From positions 7,434-71,433 of the forward strand of contig DLGZ01000050.1 of NCBI GenBank assembly GCA_002482965.1: a DNA stretch of 64,000 nucleotides, in the 5' to 3' direction. Shown here one piece after another: positions 18,548 to 27,362 of the stretch (the stretch's first letter is position 1; the number at the start of each line of letters is the position of its first letter). The stretch comes from Verrucomicrobiaceae bacterium UBA7681. Its GTDB lineage: Bacteria > Verrucomicrobiota > Verrucomicrobiia > Verrucomicrobiales > Verrucomicrobiaceae. The notes beneath the pieces are model-generated. The model was not told where the DNA came from and did no database searches. It saw only the letters and a program-made list of their open reading frames with translations. A program made the position numbers and the translations under genes.

Positions 18548-19564
18548 TCACTTCACCTTCACCCGCGCATAATAGATCGCGGCTTTGCCTTCGTGGCTCG
18601 AATAGTAGGTCACGTGCAGCAAGTCGTCTTCCCAGTAGAGGCCGGGGTAGCTGCAGTCGCCGCCGCTGGGGAGTTCGAGGATGGGGGTGAGGCTGGTGGG
18701 GGTCATGGCGAAGAGGACCATGTGGGCGCCGGGGGTGGCGCCAAAGCCGCGTGAGGCGGCGATGAGTTTGCCATCGGGAAGTTCGATGAAGTTGGGGCCG
18801 CCGAGGGGGAGGCCGGTGGCGGCGTAGGTCCACTCGCGATAGGGAGCTTTGGCCATGCCGATCACGCCTTTGCGATCGCCACCCTGACGGGCGATGAGGG
18901 CGAGGGCGGTGCCGTCTTTGAGGAAGCGCAGGGTGGTCTCGCCGGGCTGGCCGGGCACCTGCATGATGGAGGAGAGCTGCCACACGGAGCCGTCCGCGCT
19001 GGCGTAAGTTTTCAGCGACCACTCCTTCTCGGGCGCAGGGCCGCCGGAGCTGGGATGGATGTTGTAGCTGGCGCCGTAGAAGCGTTTGTCCGCTGGATTG
19101 ACGGAGACGCGCCAGAGCCAGTCGCCTTTGGAGAGCAGCTTCTGCATCGGCGTCCAGACCTTGCCGTCCATGGAGGTGGCGTAGCGGGTCTGGCGGCCCA
19201 TGGTGGCGGACTCGCCGCCGCAGAGCAGGTAGAGCCGCTTTTCATCGGGCGTGACGATGAGCTTGGGATCGCGCAGATCGACTCCGGGTTCACTGACGGT
19301 GACGTGGTCCACCCAGGTCTTGCCATTGGCGGAGATCAGCATGTGGACGACGCCTTCGCCTTTGGTGGCGGACTCCGCCTCACGGAAACAGCAGTAGAAG
19401 AGGTTCTGAAACCGCGTGATATCGGTAGGGCCGTTGTACGGGGCCTTGTCCCAGATTTTTTCCACGGAAACCAGCTCCGCCGTGGGTGCCTGCGCGTGCA
19501 GCAGACTGGTGCTGGCAAGGGCCAGAAGGGCGGCGGCGGGAAAGAAAATCAGGCGTGAGATCAT
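18548..19564 (-). CDS. Secreted sialidase-fold (six-bladed propeller) protein
   Basis: The 338-residue protein has a Sec signal peptide (about residues 1-24, ending LLHA). The sequence has BNR/sialidase-like features: ISANGKTWVDHV, YATSMDGKVWTPMQ and YASADGSVWQLSS are Asp-box-like SxDGxxW repeats. Sialidase activity itself is not shown; such proteins in PVC bacteria often act on, or bind, polysaccharides. It is transcribed leftward, 34 bases downstream of a DUF2059 gene. A degraded copy of its 3' end lies at 18001-18100. Confidence 0.75.
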   Translation of the reverse strand: MISRLIFFPAAALLALASTSLLHAQAPTAELVSVEKIWDKAPYNGPTDITRFQNLFYCCFREAESATKGEGVVHMLISANGKTWVDHVTVSEPGVDLRDPKLIVTPDEKRLYLLCGGESATMGRQTRYATSMDGKVWTPMQKLLSKGDWLWRVSVNPADKRFYGASYNIHPSSGGPAPEKEWSLKTYASADGSVWQLSSIMQVPGQPGETTLRFLKDGTALALIARQGGDRKGVIGMAKAPYREWTYAATGLPLGGPNFIELPDGKLIAASRGFGATPGAHMVLFAMTPTSLTPILELPSGGDCSYPGLYWEDDLLHVTYYSSHEGKAAIYYARVKVK

Positions 19565-19598
19565 GGTGAAATAAACGTACGCGGCCAGGCTCGTCTTA

Positions 19599-20081
19599 TT
19601 ACTTGGACATCTCGTCCTGCATGATCTTCACGATCTGCGGCTGCAAAACCTTCATTTTCTCCTGGGTCACCTTCATCAAGTCGGCAGTCACCGTGATCTG
19701 CTTGCCAAGAAGTACCTGGCCGGCGGGCGATTCCATCAGCGCAGTCACATCCTTCGCCTCCTGTTCGGTGAAATTTTTGCCATAGATCTCGACGATCTCA
19801 GGCTTGAGCTTTGCCCAGCCCATCTGTTCGAGGATGGTGGTCTTGACCTTTTCGATGCCGGTGGCGAACTTTTGCTGCATCTCCGGGGGCATGGCTTTGA
19901 CCTGGTCCGAGGTGACGCCCATGCCGGCTTCAAACCCAAGGATGAGGTTGCTCTCGAATTGTTTCTGCACCTGCAGAGCGGTCAGCAGTTTTTCGACGGC
20001 TGCCTGATGAGAGGCGGTCAATTCAGCATGCGCGGTGCTGAGGCAGAGGGCGAAGGTGGCGAGGATGAGGATATTTTTCAT
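19599..20081 (-). CDS. DUF2059 secreted protein
   Basis: From the ATG at 20081 the product has 160 residues, with a signal peptide (MKNILILATFALCLSTAHA). The mature part is all-helical with VEKLLTALQVQKQFESNL and FTEQEAKDVTALMESPAGQVLLGKQ, the pattern of DUF2059, a periplasmic family of unknown function. The next gene upstream ends 112 bases away. Confidence 0.8.
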   Translation of the reverse strand: MKNILILATFALCLSTAHAELTASHQAAVEKLLTALQVQKQFESNLILGFEAGMGVTSDQVKAMPPEMQQKFATGIEKVKTTILEQMGWAKLKPEIVEIYGKNFTEQEAKDVTALMESPAGQVLLGKQITVTADLMKVTQEKMKVLQPQIVKIMQDEMSK

Positions 20082-20193
20082 AAGCAATAGGTTTGTCTAA
20101 CCGATCCCTCGGGAAACAGGAAGGCCAAAAACACGCCAAATTTGTAATTCGTCATTTCTTGGGCTGGGGCCTCTCGAAAGATCTCCCGCGCTT

Positions 20194-22446
20194 TTACTCA
20201 AGCGCGAGATCAAAGCGCCAGTCCAACTCCGGAAACCAGCGCTTTTGATCTGCCTCCTGGGCCAGAGGGACCGAGGGGTTGCGGTTCACCAGAGCCTGGT
20301 AAAAGCGGTCGGCGGACTTGGGGTCGCGGGTCTTGAGCCAGCCACCGGCGATGGCCAGGACCTGCGCGGTCTGCGCGCTGTCATACGGCATGAGACGAGC
20401 CGCGCGCCAGGCGAGATCCGCCGCCGTGTAGCGGTAGTGAAAGCGCTGCTCATGGCGTGGGCCGTAATGGCGTGCGCACCACAGTTCGTCGGTCGTGGCC
20501 GGGAAGACGGGAGTGAAAGCCAATGACTCCTGGGGTGTTTGGGGTGCATCCGTCCACTTCTCGCGCCACAGGGGGGCCAGCCGCCATTCGCGCAGGCCAT
20601 CCAGTTGGAATGCACCGCCATAGATCGTAAAGTCCGGGGCACCTTCAAAGCCAAACAACTCCATGCCGAGCCGTCGCTTGATCTGCGCCGCAGTCCACAG
20701 CGCCTGCCCGCGCTTTGCGGCTGGCAGACGCGAGTCTTTGGACCGGCGCAGTTCGGCGTCAAACCGGACGAGCGCCTGTTCGAGGTCCGCTGGCAGCAGC
20801 TTGCAGGCTTCCTTGATCAGGCCCTCGCGGGCCAGACGGCGGGCCACGAGGTAGGTGAAGCGGTTGATCCCTGCGGGTTCCTGCCACCCCCCGTACTTCG
20901 TTTCCAGAAAGCCAATGCTCAGCGCATGGGTTCGCGGCTCAGCATCCGGCACGACCATTTTTTCCAGCCGGGGCAGCCTGCCGGCACGTGAGAGGGAGAG
21001 CAGCTCCTCCACGGACAGCAGCCGCTCGGCGATGTAGGCCGTATCACGCCAGTAGTCGGTGCGCAGAAAGGTCTGCAGAGCGCCGGCAAAGTCATTGCGC
21101 GCCAGCTGTGCCACAGCGCAATCAGCGAGCAGCTTGTGGGCGCGCACGGCGGCGTAGTTGGTGGTGGTGAGGGGGAACCAATCGCTCAGCTGGTCGCGTT
21201 CCCAGGTGCTGCGGGCTTTGAGTTCGGGCGTGGGCAGCTTGGCCGCCATGCGCACGAGTTCCTTCTGGGCTTCACGGCGGTCTCCGCGCATGGCCGCCAG
21301 CTTGCCGCGCAGGGCCAGGGCGGTGGCATCGTCCGCCGGGGCCAGTGCCAGCCAGCGCCGGGCCTCGTCAAAGTGGGCCGCGTTGTAGCTGATCCAGGCG
21401 ATCAGCACCGCCTCCTGCTGGTCTTTGATGCCTGCGCTCTCAAAGGATTTCAGCCACAGCGCGAGGTCGTCGCCGGGCGGGGTTTCTGCCGCAGAGCCCT
21501 GCTCCCAGCCCTTCAGAGACTCCGCGTTTTCGACTAGCTGCAGCATCTGCACGCGGCGGAGGAAGGTGTCTGCCAGGACCTCACGCGCAAAGTCCTCGCT
21601 CCACTCTGTGAGCAGACGCCGGTCATGCCGCAGTCTGTCTTCAGCACGGCTGAGGCCCAGCAGTGGCCGCAGCATGGCGGCACGCTTCCACTCCGATGCG
21701 GAGACGGCTGACTTTTCCGCAAAATCGCTGTCTGCCCTTCCCAGAATGTAGGCGGCCTCGATGCCGAGATGCAGGCAGTCTTTGAAGCCCGCACGTGCCA
21801 GCGTGCGTGTCTCGGCCAGCCAGCGGCCTTGCTCATTATGCGGCGTGCTGCGGAAGAGCATCCATGCCGCCCAGGTGCTGCGGTTCGCCCGCTGCTCTGC
21901 GGGCAGCGCGAGCAGTTGCAGCCAGAAGTCGCGCGCGGTCTTGTAGGGGTCGTCCACGGCCAGGTGTTTGGCATCGAGGTAAGCGGCGGCTCCCTGCAGG
22001 TACAGCCGCATGTCCTCGGGCAGCGGGGCGATGACTGCGGCCAGAGAGTCCTTTCCCACAGACCAGTTCGGCACACTCATGGCGTCCTTCTCACGCATGC
22101 TGTGCTGAGACCTGTCGCTTTCATCCAGCATGATGCGTCGCAGCTCGCGGTAGCGGTTGTGCCAGGCTTCATCGACGGGCTGCCCTGCCATGATCTGCTT
22201 CAGCTCCTCCATTTCCAGATCGAGTGTGAACGCAGGTGTCCCCGGCGGATGAGTCAGATGGATATCCGGAGGTAGAGCCGTTTGATTCAGCTCGCCTTGG
22301 AAATGAAACAACGGCGGGCGCAGGATGCCGCGTGGCTGCTCCAGCGCGTTCTCGGGAAAGAAGGGGCCGCAGGCCATGACGGTGATGGTTCCGAGCATGG
22401 CGGAGGCACAAAGCAAGCGACGGTGAGAATGGCGGCGCAACATCAT
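20194..22446 (-). CDS. Large exported helical-repeat protein, unknown
   Basis: The 750-residue protein has an N-terminal signal (about residues 5-26, LLCASAMLGTITVMAC); the Cys26 in VMACGPFFPE could be lipidated. The rest is strongly helical with TPR-like periodicity (for example WISYNAAHFDEARRWLALAPADDATALALRGKLAAMRGDRREAQKELVRMAA near residues 360-410). CGPFFP after the signal recalls a family of uncharacterised PVC proteins with this start. No catalytic motif was seen. It ends just before DUF2059 and is preceded by the DUF3142-type gene on the same strand, 40 bases away. Confidence 0.65.
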   Translation of the reverse strand: MMLRRHSHRRLLCASAMLGTITVMACGPFFPENALEQPRGILRPPLFHFQGELNQTALPPDIHLTHPPGTPAFTLDLEMEELKQIMAGQPVDEAWHNRYRELRRIMLDESDRSQHSMREKDAMSVPNWSVGKDSLAAVIAPLPEDMRLYLQGAAAYLDAKHLAVDDPYKTARDFWLQLLALPAEQRANRSTWAAWMLFRSTPHNEQGRWLAETRTLARAGFKDCLHLGIEAAYILGRADSDFAEKSAVSASEWKRAAMLRPLLGLSRAEDRLRHDRRLLTEWSEDFAREVLADTFLRRVQMLQLVENAESLKGWEQGSAAETPPGDDLALWLKSFESAGIKDQQEAVLIAWISYNAAHFDEARRWLALAPADDATALALRGKLAAMRGDRREAQKELVRMAAKLPTPELKARSTWERDQLSDWFPLTTTNYAAVRAHKLLADCAVAQLARNDFAGALQTFLRTDYWRDTAYIAERLLSVEELLSLSRAGRLPRLEKMVVPDAEPRTHALSIGFLETKYGGWQEPAGINRFTYLVARRLAREGLIKEACKLLPADLEQALVRFDAELRRSKDSRLPAAKRGQALWTAAQIKRRLGMELFGFEGAPDFTIYGGAFQLDGLREWRLAPLWREKWTDAPQTPQESLAFTPVFPATTDELWCARHYGPRHEQRFHYRYTAADLAWRAARLMPYDSAQTAQVLAIAGGWLKTRDPKSADRFYQALVNRNPSVPLAQEADQKRWFPELDWRFDLALE

Positions 22447-22486
22447 GCGCGCATATTATCTCATTGCTCCAAGGCGCGAAAGATTC

Positions 22487-23725
22487 TTAGCGAAATATTT
22501 TGGCCGTGATCCCCGCGCCAGCCCCATCTGCCAGACGCAGCCAGCCTGCGACGATCTGCTCCCCCGGCTTGACGCGGCCGAAGCGTGCGGGTTGTCCCAG
22601 CCAGAGCACCAGGCGTCCTGCCGCATGGGTTTGCACCGCGTAGCCGCGCAATCCATCGCAGCCTGTCACATCGCCGCCCTGCCATGAAACGATGACTTCA
22701 TGCGGCAGATCATCCGGCGCATCTCCCTCTTGTTTCAGCACGATCTCATGGTGGCCTTCCTTGACGGGCCTGACAGAGGCGGTCCAGCCACGCTTGAGCT
22801 TCTCGCCCGCAGCCACGCGGGGCAGCAAACCGGGGGGCCAGTTCAGGCGGTCACCGGTCACAGGCAGCCGGTACCAGATGACTGCCTGCATGATATTGGA
22901 GGCGTGAGACCGCCACTCTGCCATGAGCTCTGACAGCGCATAGGCGTCAGAATCCAGCACGGCATATTTTCGGCCGCTTAGTGCCAGACCTGCCGGCATG
23001 TCCTCGCCATGCACGTCGCGCACGCGGCCATCATCTTCGAATTCCACCACGCAGGAGTAGGTCGGCAGTGCCACGCGGAACGGCACGCCGATCTCCACCG
23101 CACGCCGCACCGCCGCCCGGGTTTCATCCATGTCCATGAGCCCGGTCAGGCCGCCATGTTTCGGCAGGTGCAGAGAATGAACCTGAAGCACATACCCCGG
23201 AGACAGGCCCAGCAATTTTCGTGCGGAGTCATGCCGCAGCCATGCAGGCAATGCAGTGATGCAGATGGGAACGTCCGTGTGCAAAGCACCCAGCAGTTTG
23301 GCATAGTCTGGCAGTCGTGATTCAGCGCAGTCATAGTCGAGTTGCAGTTCGGTCAGTCGCACACCACTGGCTTTGAAACGGGAGACGGTGTCTGCGCACA
23401 GACGCTGCATCTCCTGCGTCAGAGCATCGTTCCATCCGCCTTTTCCCACAGAGGCATGCACACGCAGCACTGCGCCGACCGGCCTGTCCGAATCTCTCAG
23501 CGCCTGCCAGTCAGGTGTGATGACCGTGAGCCCAGGCTTGCCATTCTTGAGGCTGAACTCGGCAGCGAGCACATGCAAAGCTTCGAACTTCGCTGCGCTC
23601 ACCGCCGCTGACACCGCAGGCGTCCATGCACGCTGCCACACATAGGCTTGAGACGGCAGCGGCGTCTGTCTCACCTCACGGCCGCAACCTGCGAGCAGCA
23701 GAGTGAGGAGCAGGAGGCGGCGCAT
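22487..23725 (-). CDS. DUF3142-type lipoprotein
   Basis: The 412-residue protein has a short lipoprotein signal (MRRLLLLTLLLAGC, Cys14). The mature part fits the DUF3142 pattern: AYVWQRAWTPAV, a TIM-barrel-like LTELQLDYDCAESRLPDYAKLL, VPICITALPAWLR and a later PFRVALPTYSCVVEF. The biochemical role is unknown. It lies between the 750-residue protein gene and the PepSY gene, all leftward, with short spacers (40 and 32 bases). Confidence 0.7.
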   Translation of the reverse strand: MRRLLLLTLLLAGCGREVRQTPLPSQAYVWQRAWTPAVSAAVSAAKFEALHVLAAEFSLKNGKPGLTVITPDWQALRDSDRPVGAVLRVHASVGKGGWNDALTQEMQRLCADTVSRFKASGVRLTELQLDYDCAESRLPDYAKLLGALHTDVPICITALPAWLRHDSARKLLGLSPGYVLQVHSLHLPKHGGLTGLMDMDETRAAVRRAVEIGVPFRVALPTYSCVVEFEDDGRVRDVHGEDMPAGLALSGRKYAVLDSDAYALSELMAEWRSHASNIMQAVIWYRLPVTGDRLNWPPGLLPRVAAGEKLKRGWTASVRPVKEGHHEIVLKQEGDAPDDLPHEVIVSWQGGDVTGCDGLRGYAVQTHAAGRLVLWLGQPARFGRVKPGEQIVAGWLRLADGAGAGITAKIFR

Positions 23726-23757
23726 GGGTCATTTGATACTCAGCTGCATGCCGGTTT

Positions 23758-24462
23758 TCATCGTTTCTTTGGCATGGTGGCAAAGAATAGCGCGATGCCG
23801 AGGCAGGAGACAAGGAAGATGCCGACGTTCACCACGGTGAGCACGAGGTCGCGGGTGTCCTTGTCCGGGATGAAGCCGAGCTTGTGGAAGTTCGTGAAGA
23901 CGGTGGCTTCAAACTGGCGCTGCTTGTCAGTGTGGCGCGTCACGCTGCCCGTGGTGGTGGAGACGTAGACGCGGGTATCCAGCGCATCGCCGGCATCAAA
24001 GCGATACACGGGCAGGACACGGAAGATGTTGATGTACTCGCTGTTGAAGGCGGTGAGGAAGTCGGTCTTTTTTACCGCGGCTCCCGCGAGGAATTTTTGA
24101 GCGATCTCAGCAGCGTAAGCTTCATCCATGGAGGGATCGACTTTGCCATCGACGGCGCTGACGTACTGCGGCGTGCGCGAGGTCTGGGTGTAAATCTGGT
24201 ACCAAGGCTGGCCGCCGATGCCGCGCAGATTCACTGCGAGTACTTCGGGCTTGTCCCCGTCCAGCTTCGCCACGGCTTCTGCCACACTGACTTTGATTGC
24301 GTTCACGTCCATGCCGCCACCTGAGGGCTTCGCCTGCGGTGGTGGTGCCTGGGTGCGCGTCATCACATTGTGAAGGACGCCGCTGCCGGAGGCGAGAAGA
24401 ACGGAAAGACTGAAGAGCAGGCCGAGCCAGCGGTGGAGTTTGCGGATGAGGCGGGAGTTCAT
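23758..24462 (-). CDS. PepSY-domain membrane protein
   Basis: From the ATG at 24462 the product has 234 residues. It has the typical start of iron/copper-linked PepSY membrane proteins, LIRKLHRWLGLLFSLSVLLASGSG (first membrane segment), a periplasmic region with the PepSY-like VYVSTTTGSVTRHTDKQR, and a second membrane segment at the C terminus (VVNVGIFLVSCLGIALFFA). Such proteins accompany TonB receptors and are thought to reduce or hand on metal or haem at the inner membrane. It lies 69 bases downstream of the TonB receptor gene on the same strand. Confidence 0.8.
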   Translation of the reverse strand: MNSRLIRKLHRWLGLLFSLSVLLASGSGVLHNVMTRTQAPPPQAKPSGGGMDVNAIKVSVAEAVAKLDGDKPEVLAVNLRGIGGQPWYQIYTQTSRTPQYVSAVDGKVDPSMDEAYAAEIAQKFLAGAAVKKTDFLTAFNSEYINIFRVLPVYRFDAGDALDTRVYVSTTTGSVTRHTDKQRQFEATVFTNFHKLGFIPDKDTRDLVLTVVNVGIFLVSCLGIALFFATMPKKR

Positions 24463-24531
24463 AAAAAGCTGAAGATTGAAAAGGGGCGCAGGGCGGCTCG
24501 TCACCGCACTGCGCCCTTGGGAGTCATGAGG

Positions 24532-26658
24532 TTACCACTTCCATTCGATGCCGCCGTAGACGCTGCGGCCATCACCGGGAAGGAAGACGGCGGGGGAGGT
24601 GGTGGCATTCGTCACCACGTTCACCGTGGGGCTGTAGGTTTCATCGGTGAGGTTGCGGGCCTCAACGTAAAAGGACAGGCCCTTCTTGGTGCGGTAGCCG
24701 AACTTCAGGCCCAGCAGCGCATACGGATCCGCAAAGGTCGTGCGCGCCAGATCGGCGGCATACCTGAAGGGAGACCACTCCAGGGTGGGGCCGGCGTAGA
24801 AGCCGCAGGGATGCTCATAGAGAAGCTGCGCACGGTAATAGACCGGCGAGTAGCCCGGCAGCAGGCGGCTGCCATAGGCGGCGTCTTTGTTGAAGCTGAA
24901 ATGGTTCCAGAGAAAGTTCTGGTTCAGCACCAGGCGGTCGGATGAGACCGCGAGATTGCGCAGCAGGTCCGCATTCAGCGCGAACTCGACGCCCTGATGA
25001 ATGGTGCTGCCGGCGTTGACGGTGGTGGTCGGAGTGAGAACGGGGGAGCCCAGCGCAAGAAGCTCGCGCTCCACCCAGGCGTAGTAGTAGCTGAAGTCCC
25101 AGTTCACGCGCCCGCGCTGGCCGCGTGTGCCGATCTCCAGCGTGGTGGCGGTCTGCGGCTTCAATGACAGCAGGCCCGTGCCTGCGGGGGTGGCTTCGCC
25201 GAGCGTGGGCGGTTCAAAGCTGCGGCTCGCATTGAAGTAGATCTGCGTCTTGGGGTCCACCTCATACAGCAGGCCCAGTTTCGGGCTGAAACCCCAGGCT
25301 TCGATGCGGTCGCTGTTGTTGATGACGTTGGGCAGGCCGGTGAACTGGCCCGGCGGATTCACGCCAGGGAAGGCCTGCAACTCATTGAGTTCACGCGAGG
25401 CATAGGCCACCTGCGCACCGGCAAACAAGGAGAGCTTGTCCGTGAGCATCAGCTTGTCCTGGAAGTAGAAGTTGAAGTTCGTGGACTGCAGCCGGTAGGC
25501 CGCCACCTGCGCGCCGCGTGCGCCATTGATGTTGAAGAAGCGGTTGTCGTTCGCCCCGCCATACATGAAACCCGTGCCCACGGTGAGGGTGTTGTCATGC
25601 CCCAGCAGCTTGCCCTTGTGCTCGTAGCGCAGGTCAAAGCCGAGGTCGTTGCTCAGCTGGTCGATGACCTGGAAGATCGGGTGATTCAGATCTTTCCAGG
25701 ACCAGAAGGTGGACAGCGTCAGGGTGTTGTCTCCGTCGCTGTAGGTCAGCTTGTCCGCCAGACGGAGAAGCCGGTAGTTGCGCTCCTGGTAGCCTGCGCC
25801 ACCGGCCACGGTGGGGAGGAAGGACCCCGGTGCCGCCTGCTGCGGGTTGTTCTGCATCTGCGCCTTGGTCAGGTTGCCGGGCAGTTGCGAATTGCTGTCC
25901 ACATAGGTGATGTAGAAACGGTTCTCCAGGTTCGGGCTGATCTTGGTGCCGATGTTGGCAAAGACGCGAAAGCTCTCCTGCTTGCTCCAGTCGCGGAAGC
26001 CATCTGAGTGGGAGGCGGTGATGCTCACATACATGTCCGTCTTGCCGCTGACAAAGCCGGAGGAAATCTGGGCGCGGTAGGTGTTGAAACTGCCGATCTC
26101 CACGCGTGCCTGCGTGGCAGGCGCGGTGTAGCCTGTGTTGGAGATGAAGTTGATCGCACCCCCGAGTGTGGCCGAGCCGTACTGCAGCGCGTTTGCCCCG
26201 CGAAAGACCTCAATGTAGTTCGCGGTCAGCGGCTCGATGGCCTGCATGTCAAAGCCGCCATCCGCCAGATTCAGCGGCATGCCATCCTGCATCAGCCAGA
26301 GGCCGCGACCATGGAAGGTGCGCTGCAGGCCGGAGCCACGAATGGAGAGACGCGACTCCTCCGCACCGAAGCGCGATTGAATCAGCACGCCGGGCGCGAA
26401 GTCCAGTGCGTCCTTCAGCGTGGAGGCACGGCCGCGTTTGTAAAAGTCCGCGTCCACCACACCGGCGCCGCCGGGCGTGGATGCAGCGATCTGTTCCTTG
26501 CGGAGTTCCAGACTCGGAACCGTGAGTGAAGGCGAATCTTTCTTCGCCGTGATGATGACTTCCTTGAGTTCGGTCGTCGGAGGGGTGGTTTGGGTGGCTG
26601 GCTGCGCGAGCGCAGCGCCGGTCAGAGAGAGAGAAAAGAGAATAGAAAATGGTTTCAT
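24532..26658 (-). CDS. TonB-dependent outer-membrane receptor
   Basis: The 708-residue protein has a signal peptide (about residues 1-18), a TonB-box-like LKEVIITA (31-38), a plug domain with RLSIRGSGLQRTFHGRG and YIEVFRGANALQYGSATLGGAINFIS, and a 22-strand barrel with the C-terminal aromatic motif ending EWKW. The plug resembles FecA/metal-chelate receptors, but the substrate is not decidable; the company of PepSY, HMA and SCO proteins suggests a copper or iron chelate. A small Cys-x-Leu-Cys protein gene precedes it on the same strand. Confidence 0.9.
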   Translation of the reverse strand: MKPFSILFSLSLTGAALAQPATQTTPPTTELKEVIITAKKDSPSLTVPSLELRKEQIAASTPGGAGVVDADFYKRGRASTLKDALDFAPGVLIQSRFGAEESRLSIRGSGLQRTFHGRGLWLMQDGMPLNLADGGFDMQAIEPLTANYIEVFRGANALQYGSATLGGAINFISNTGYTAPATQARVEIGSFNTYRAQISSGFVSGKTDMYVSITASHSDGFRDWSKQESFRVFANIGTKISPNLENRFYITYVDSNSQLPGNLTKAQMQNNPQQAAPGSFLPTVAGGAGYQERNYRLLRLADKLTYSDGDNTLTLSTFWSWKDLNHPIFQVIDQLSNDLGFDLRYEHKGKLLGHDNTLTVGTGFMYGGANDNRFFNINGARGAQVAAYRLQSTNFNFYFQDKLMLTDKLSLFAGAQVAYASRELNELQAFPGVNPPGQFTGLPNVINNSDRIEAWGFSPKLGLLYEVDPKTQIYFNASRSFEPPTLGEATPAGTGLLSLKPQTATTLEIGTRGQRGRVNWDFSYYYAWVERELLALGSPVLTPTTTVNAGSTIHQGVEFALNADLLRNLAVSSDRLVLNQNFLWNHFSFNKDAAYGSRLLPGYSPVYYRAQLLYEHPCGFYAGPTLEWSPFRYAADLARTTFADPYALLGLKFGYRTKKGLSFYVEARNLTDETYSPTVNVVTNATTSPAVFLPGDGRSVYGGIEWKW

Positions 26659-26775
26659 AAATGAAGCGGGAGAATGGCAGCCGCAGAGAAGGCGGCATGC
26701 GCATGAGGGTGGGCCGGACTTCCAAGCCCGGCGTATGGTGGAGAGCAGCGGTTTTTGGAAAACCGCTCTAGAAGG

Positions 26776-27198
26776 TCAAACCAGCCCGCGTCGTGGCGGT
26801 GGCGTCTCCGGCATCTCGTTTCGCTTCACCATCATCCCGCGAGTCATCGCGAATGAAATCGTATCTCCTGCGGGAGGAACCAGCACCACGGTGCTCGTGA
26901 GCACCGCAGCCAGCCCCTTCCCGGCACCCTCTTCCTGCGTGCCTTGTTCGTGGTTGTTGGAGTCCTGCGTCCCCTCCTTCACCTTTTTGCACAGCTCGCA
27001 GGCATGCTGCCCGTCAAAGGTCTTCTCCACGGCCTCGATCACCGATCCTTCGCGCGCGAAGCTGATGAACATCCCCGTCCACGCGATGCCTTGCAGCAGC
27101 GCCCATTGCAGACCCAGCGCCAGGCACAGCAGCAGCACCGTCCCGCGCTGCGCGTGGCGCAGCCAGGGGCGTGGAGGTGCGGGTGCAGGGGCAAACAT
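26776..27198 (-). CDS. Small membrane protein with HACELC motif, paralogue 1 of 3
   Basis: A 140-residue protein with one N-terminal hydrophobic segment (LLLCLALGLQWALLQGIAW) and a conserved core EGSVIEAVEKTFDGQHACELCKKVKEG (residues about 50-76), where Cys-x-x-Cys follows a His. It ends in PETPPPRRGLV, as does the paralogue at 38646. Two paralogues lie at 37588 and 38646. All three are next to TonB receptor or cytochrome genes. The His/Cys pair and position recall the small DUF2946-type proteins beside copper TonB receptors in proteobacteria; this is from memory and untested. Confidence 0.7.
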   Translation of the reverse strand: MFAPAPAPPRPWLRHAQRGTVLLLCLALGLQWALLQGIAWTGMFISFAREGSVIEAVEKTFDGQHACELCKKVKEGTQDSNNHEQGTQEEGAGKGLAAVLTSTVVLVPPAGDTISFAMTRGMMVKRNEMPETPPPRRGLV

Positions 27199-27272
27199 GG
27201 GTGGCGATTATGGAAGCGGGAGTATCCGTGTCAAGACAAGCACGGGGTTACTTCGCTTTGACCAGCTTCAGG

Positions 27273-27291
27273 CTGCGGCAAATTGCCGCAG
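27273..27291. promoter_or_regulatory. Candidate RegA operator 1 (upstream of oxidase genes)
   Basis: CTGCGGCAA and TTGCCGCAG flank a single A, a 9-1-9 perfect palindrome, 72 bases upstream of the first oxidase gene start. Its core GCGGC-N5-GCCGC resembles the inverted-repeat sites reported for RegA/PrrA/RegR in alphaproteobacteria. Similar sites lie at 27312 and 30160. Confidence 0.6.
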
Positions 27292-27311
27292 TCCCAGAGA
27301 GGCGCGGCTGA

Positions 27312-27329
27312 CTGCGGCATTTCGCCACA
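27312..27329. promoter_or_regulatory. Candidate RegA operator 2 (upstream of oxidase genes)
   Basis: CTGCGGCATTTCGCCACA shares the layout of site 1 (GCGGC, five bases, GCCAC) with its centre 38 bases from that of site 1. It ends 33 bases before the start of the first oxidase gene, a position suited to promoter control. Confidence 0.55.
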
Positions 27330-27362
27330 TTTTCAGCAGGCCCGTGGCGGAGATGGGTGGGC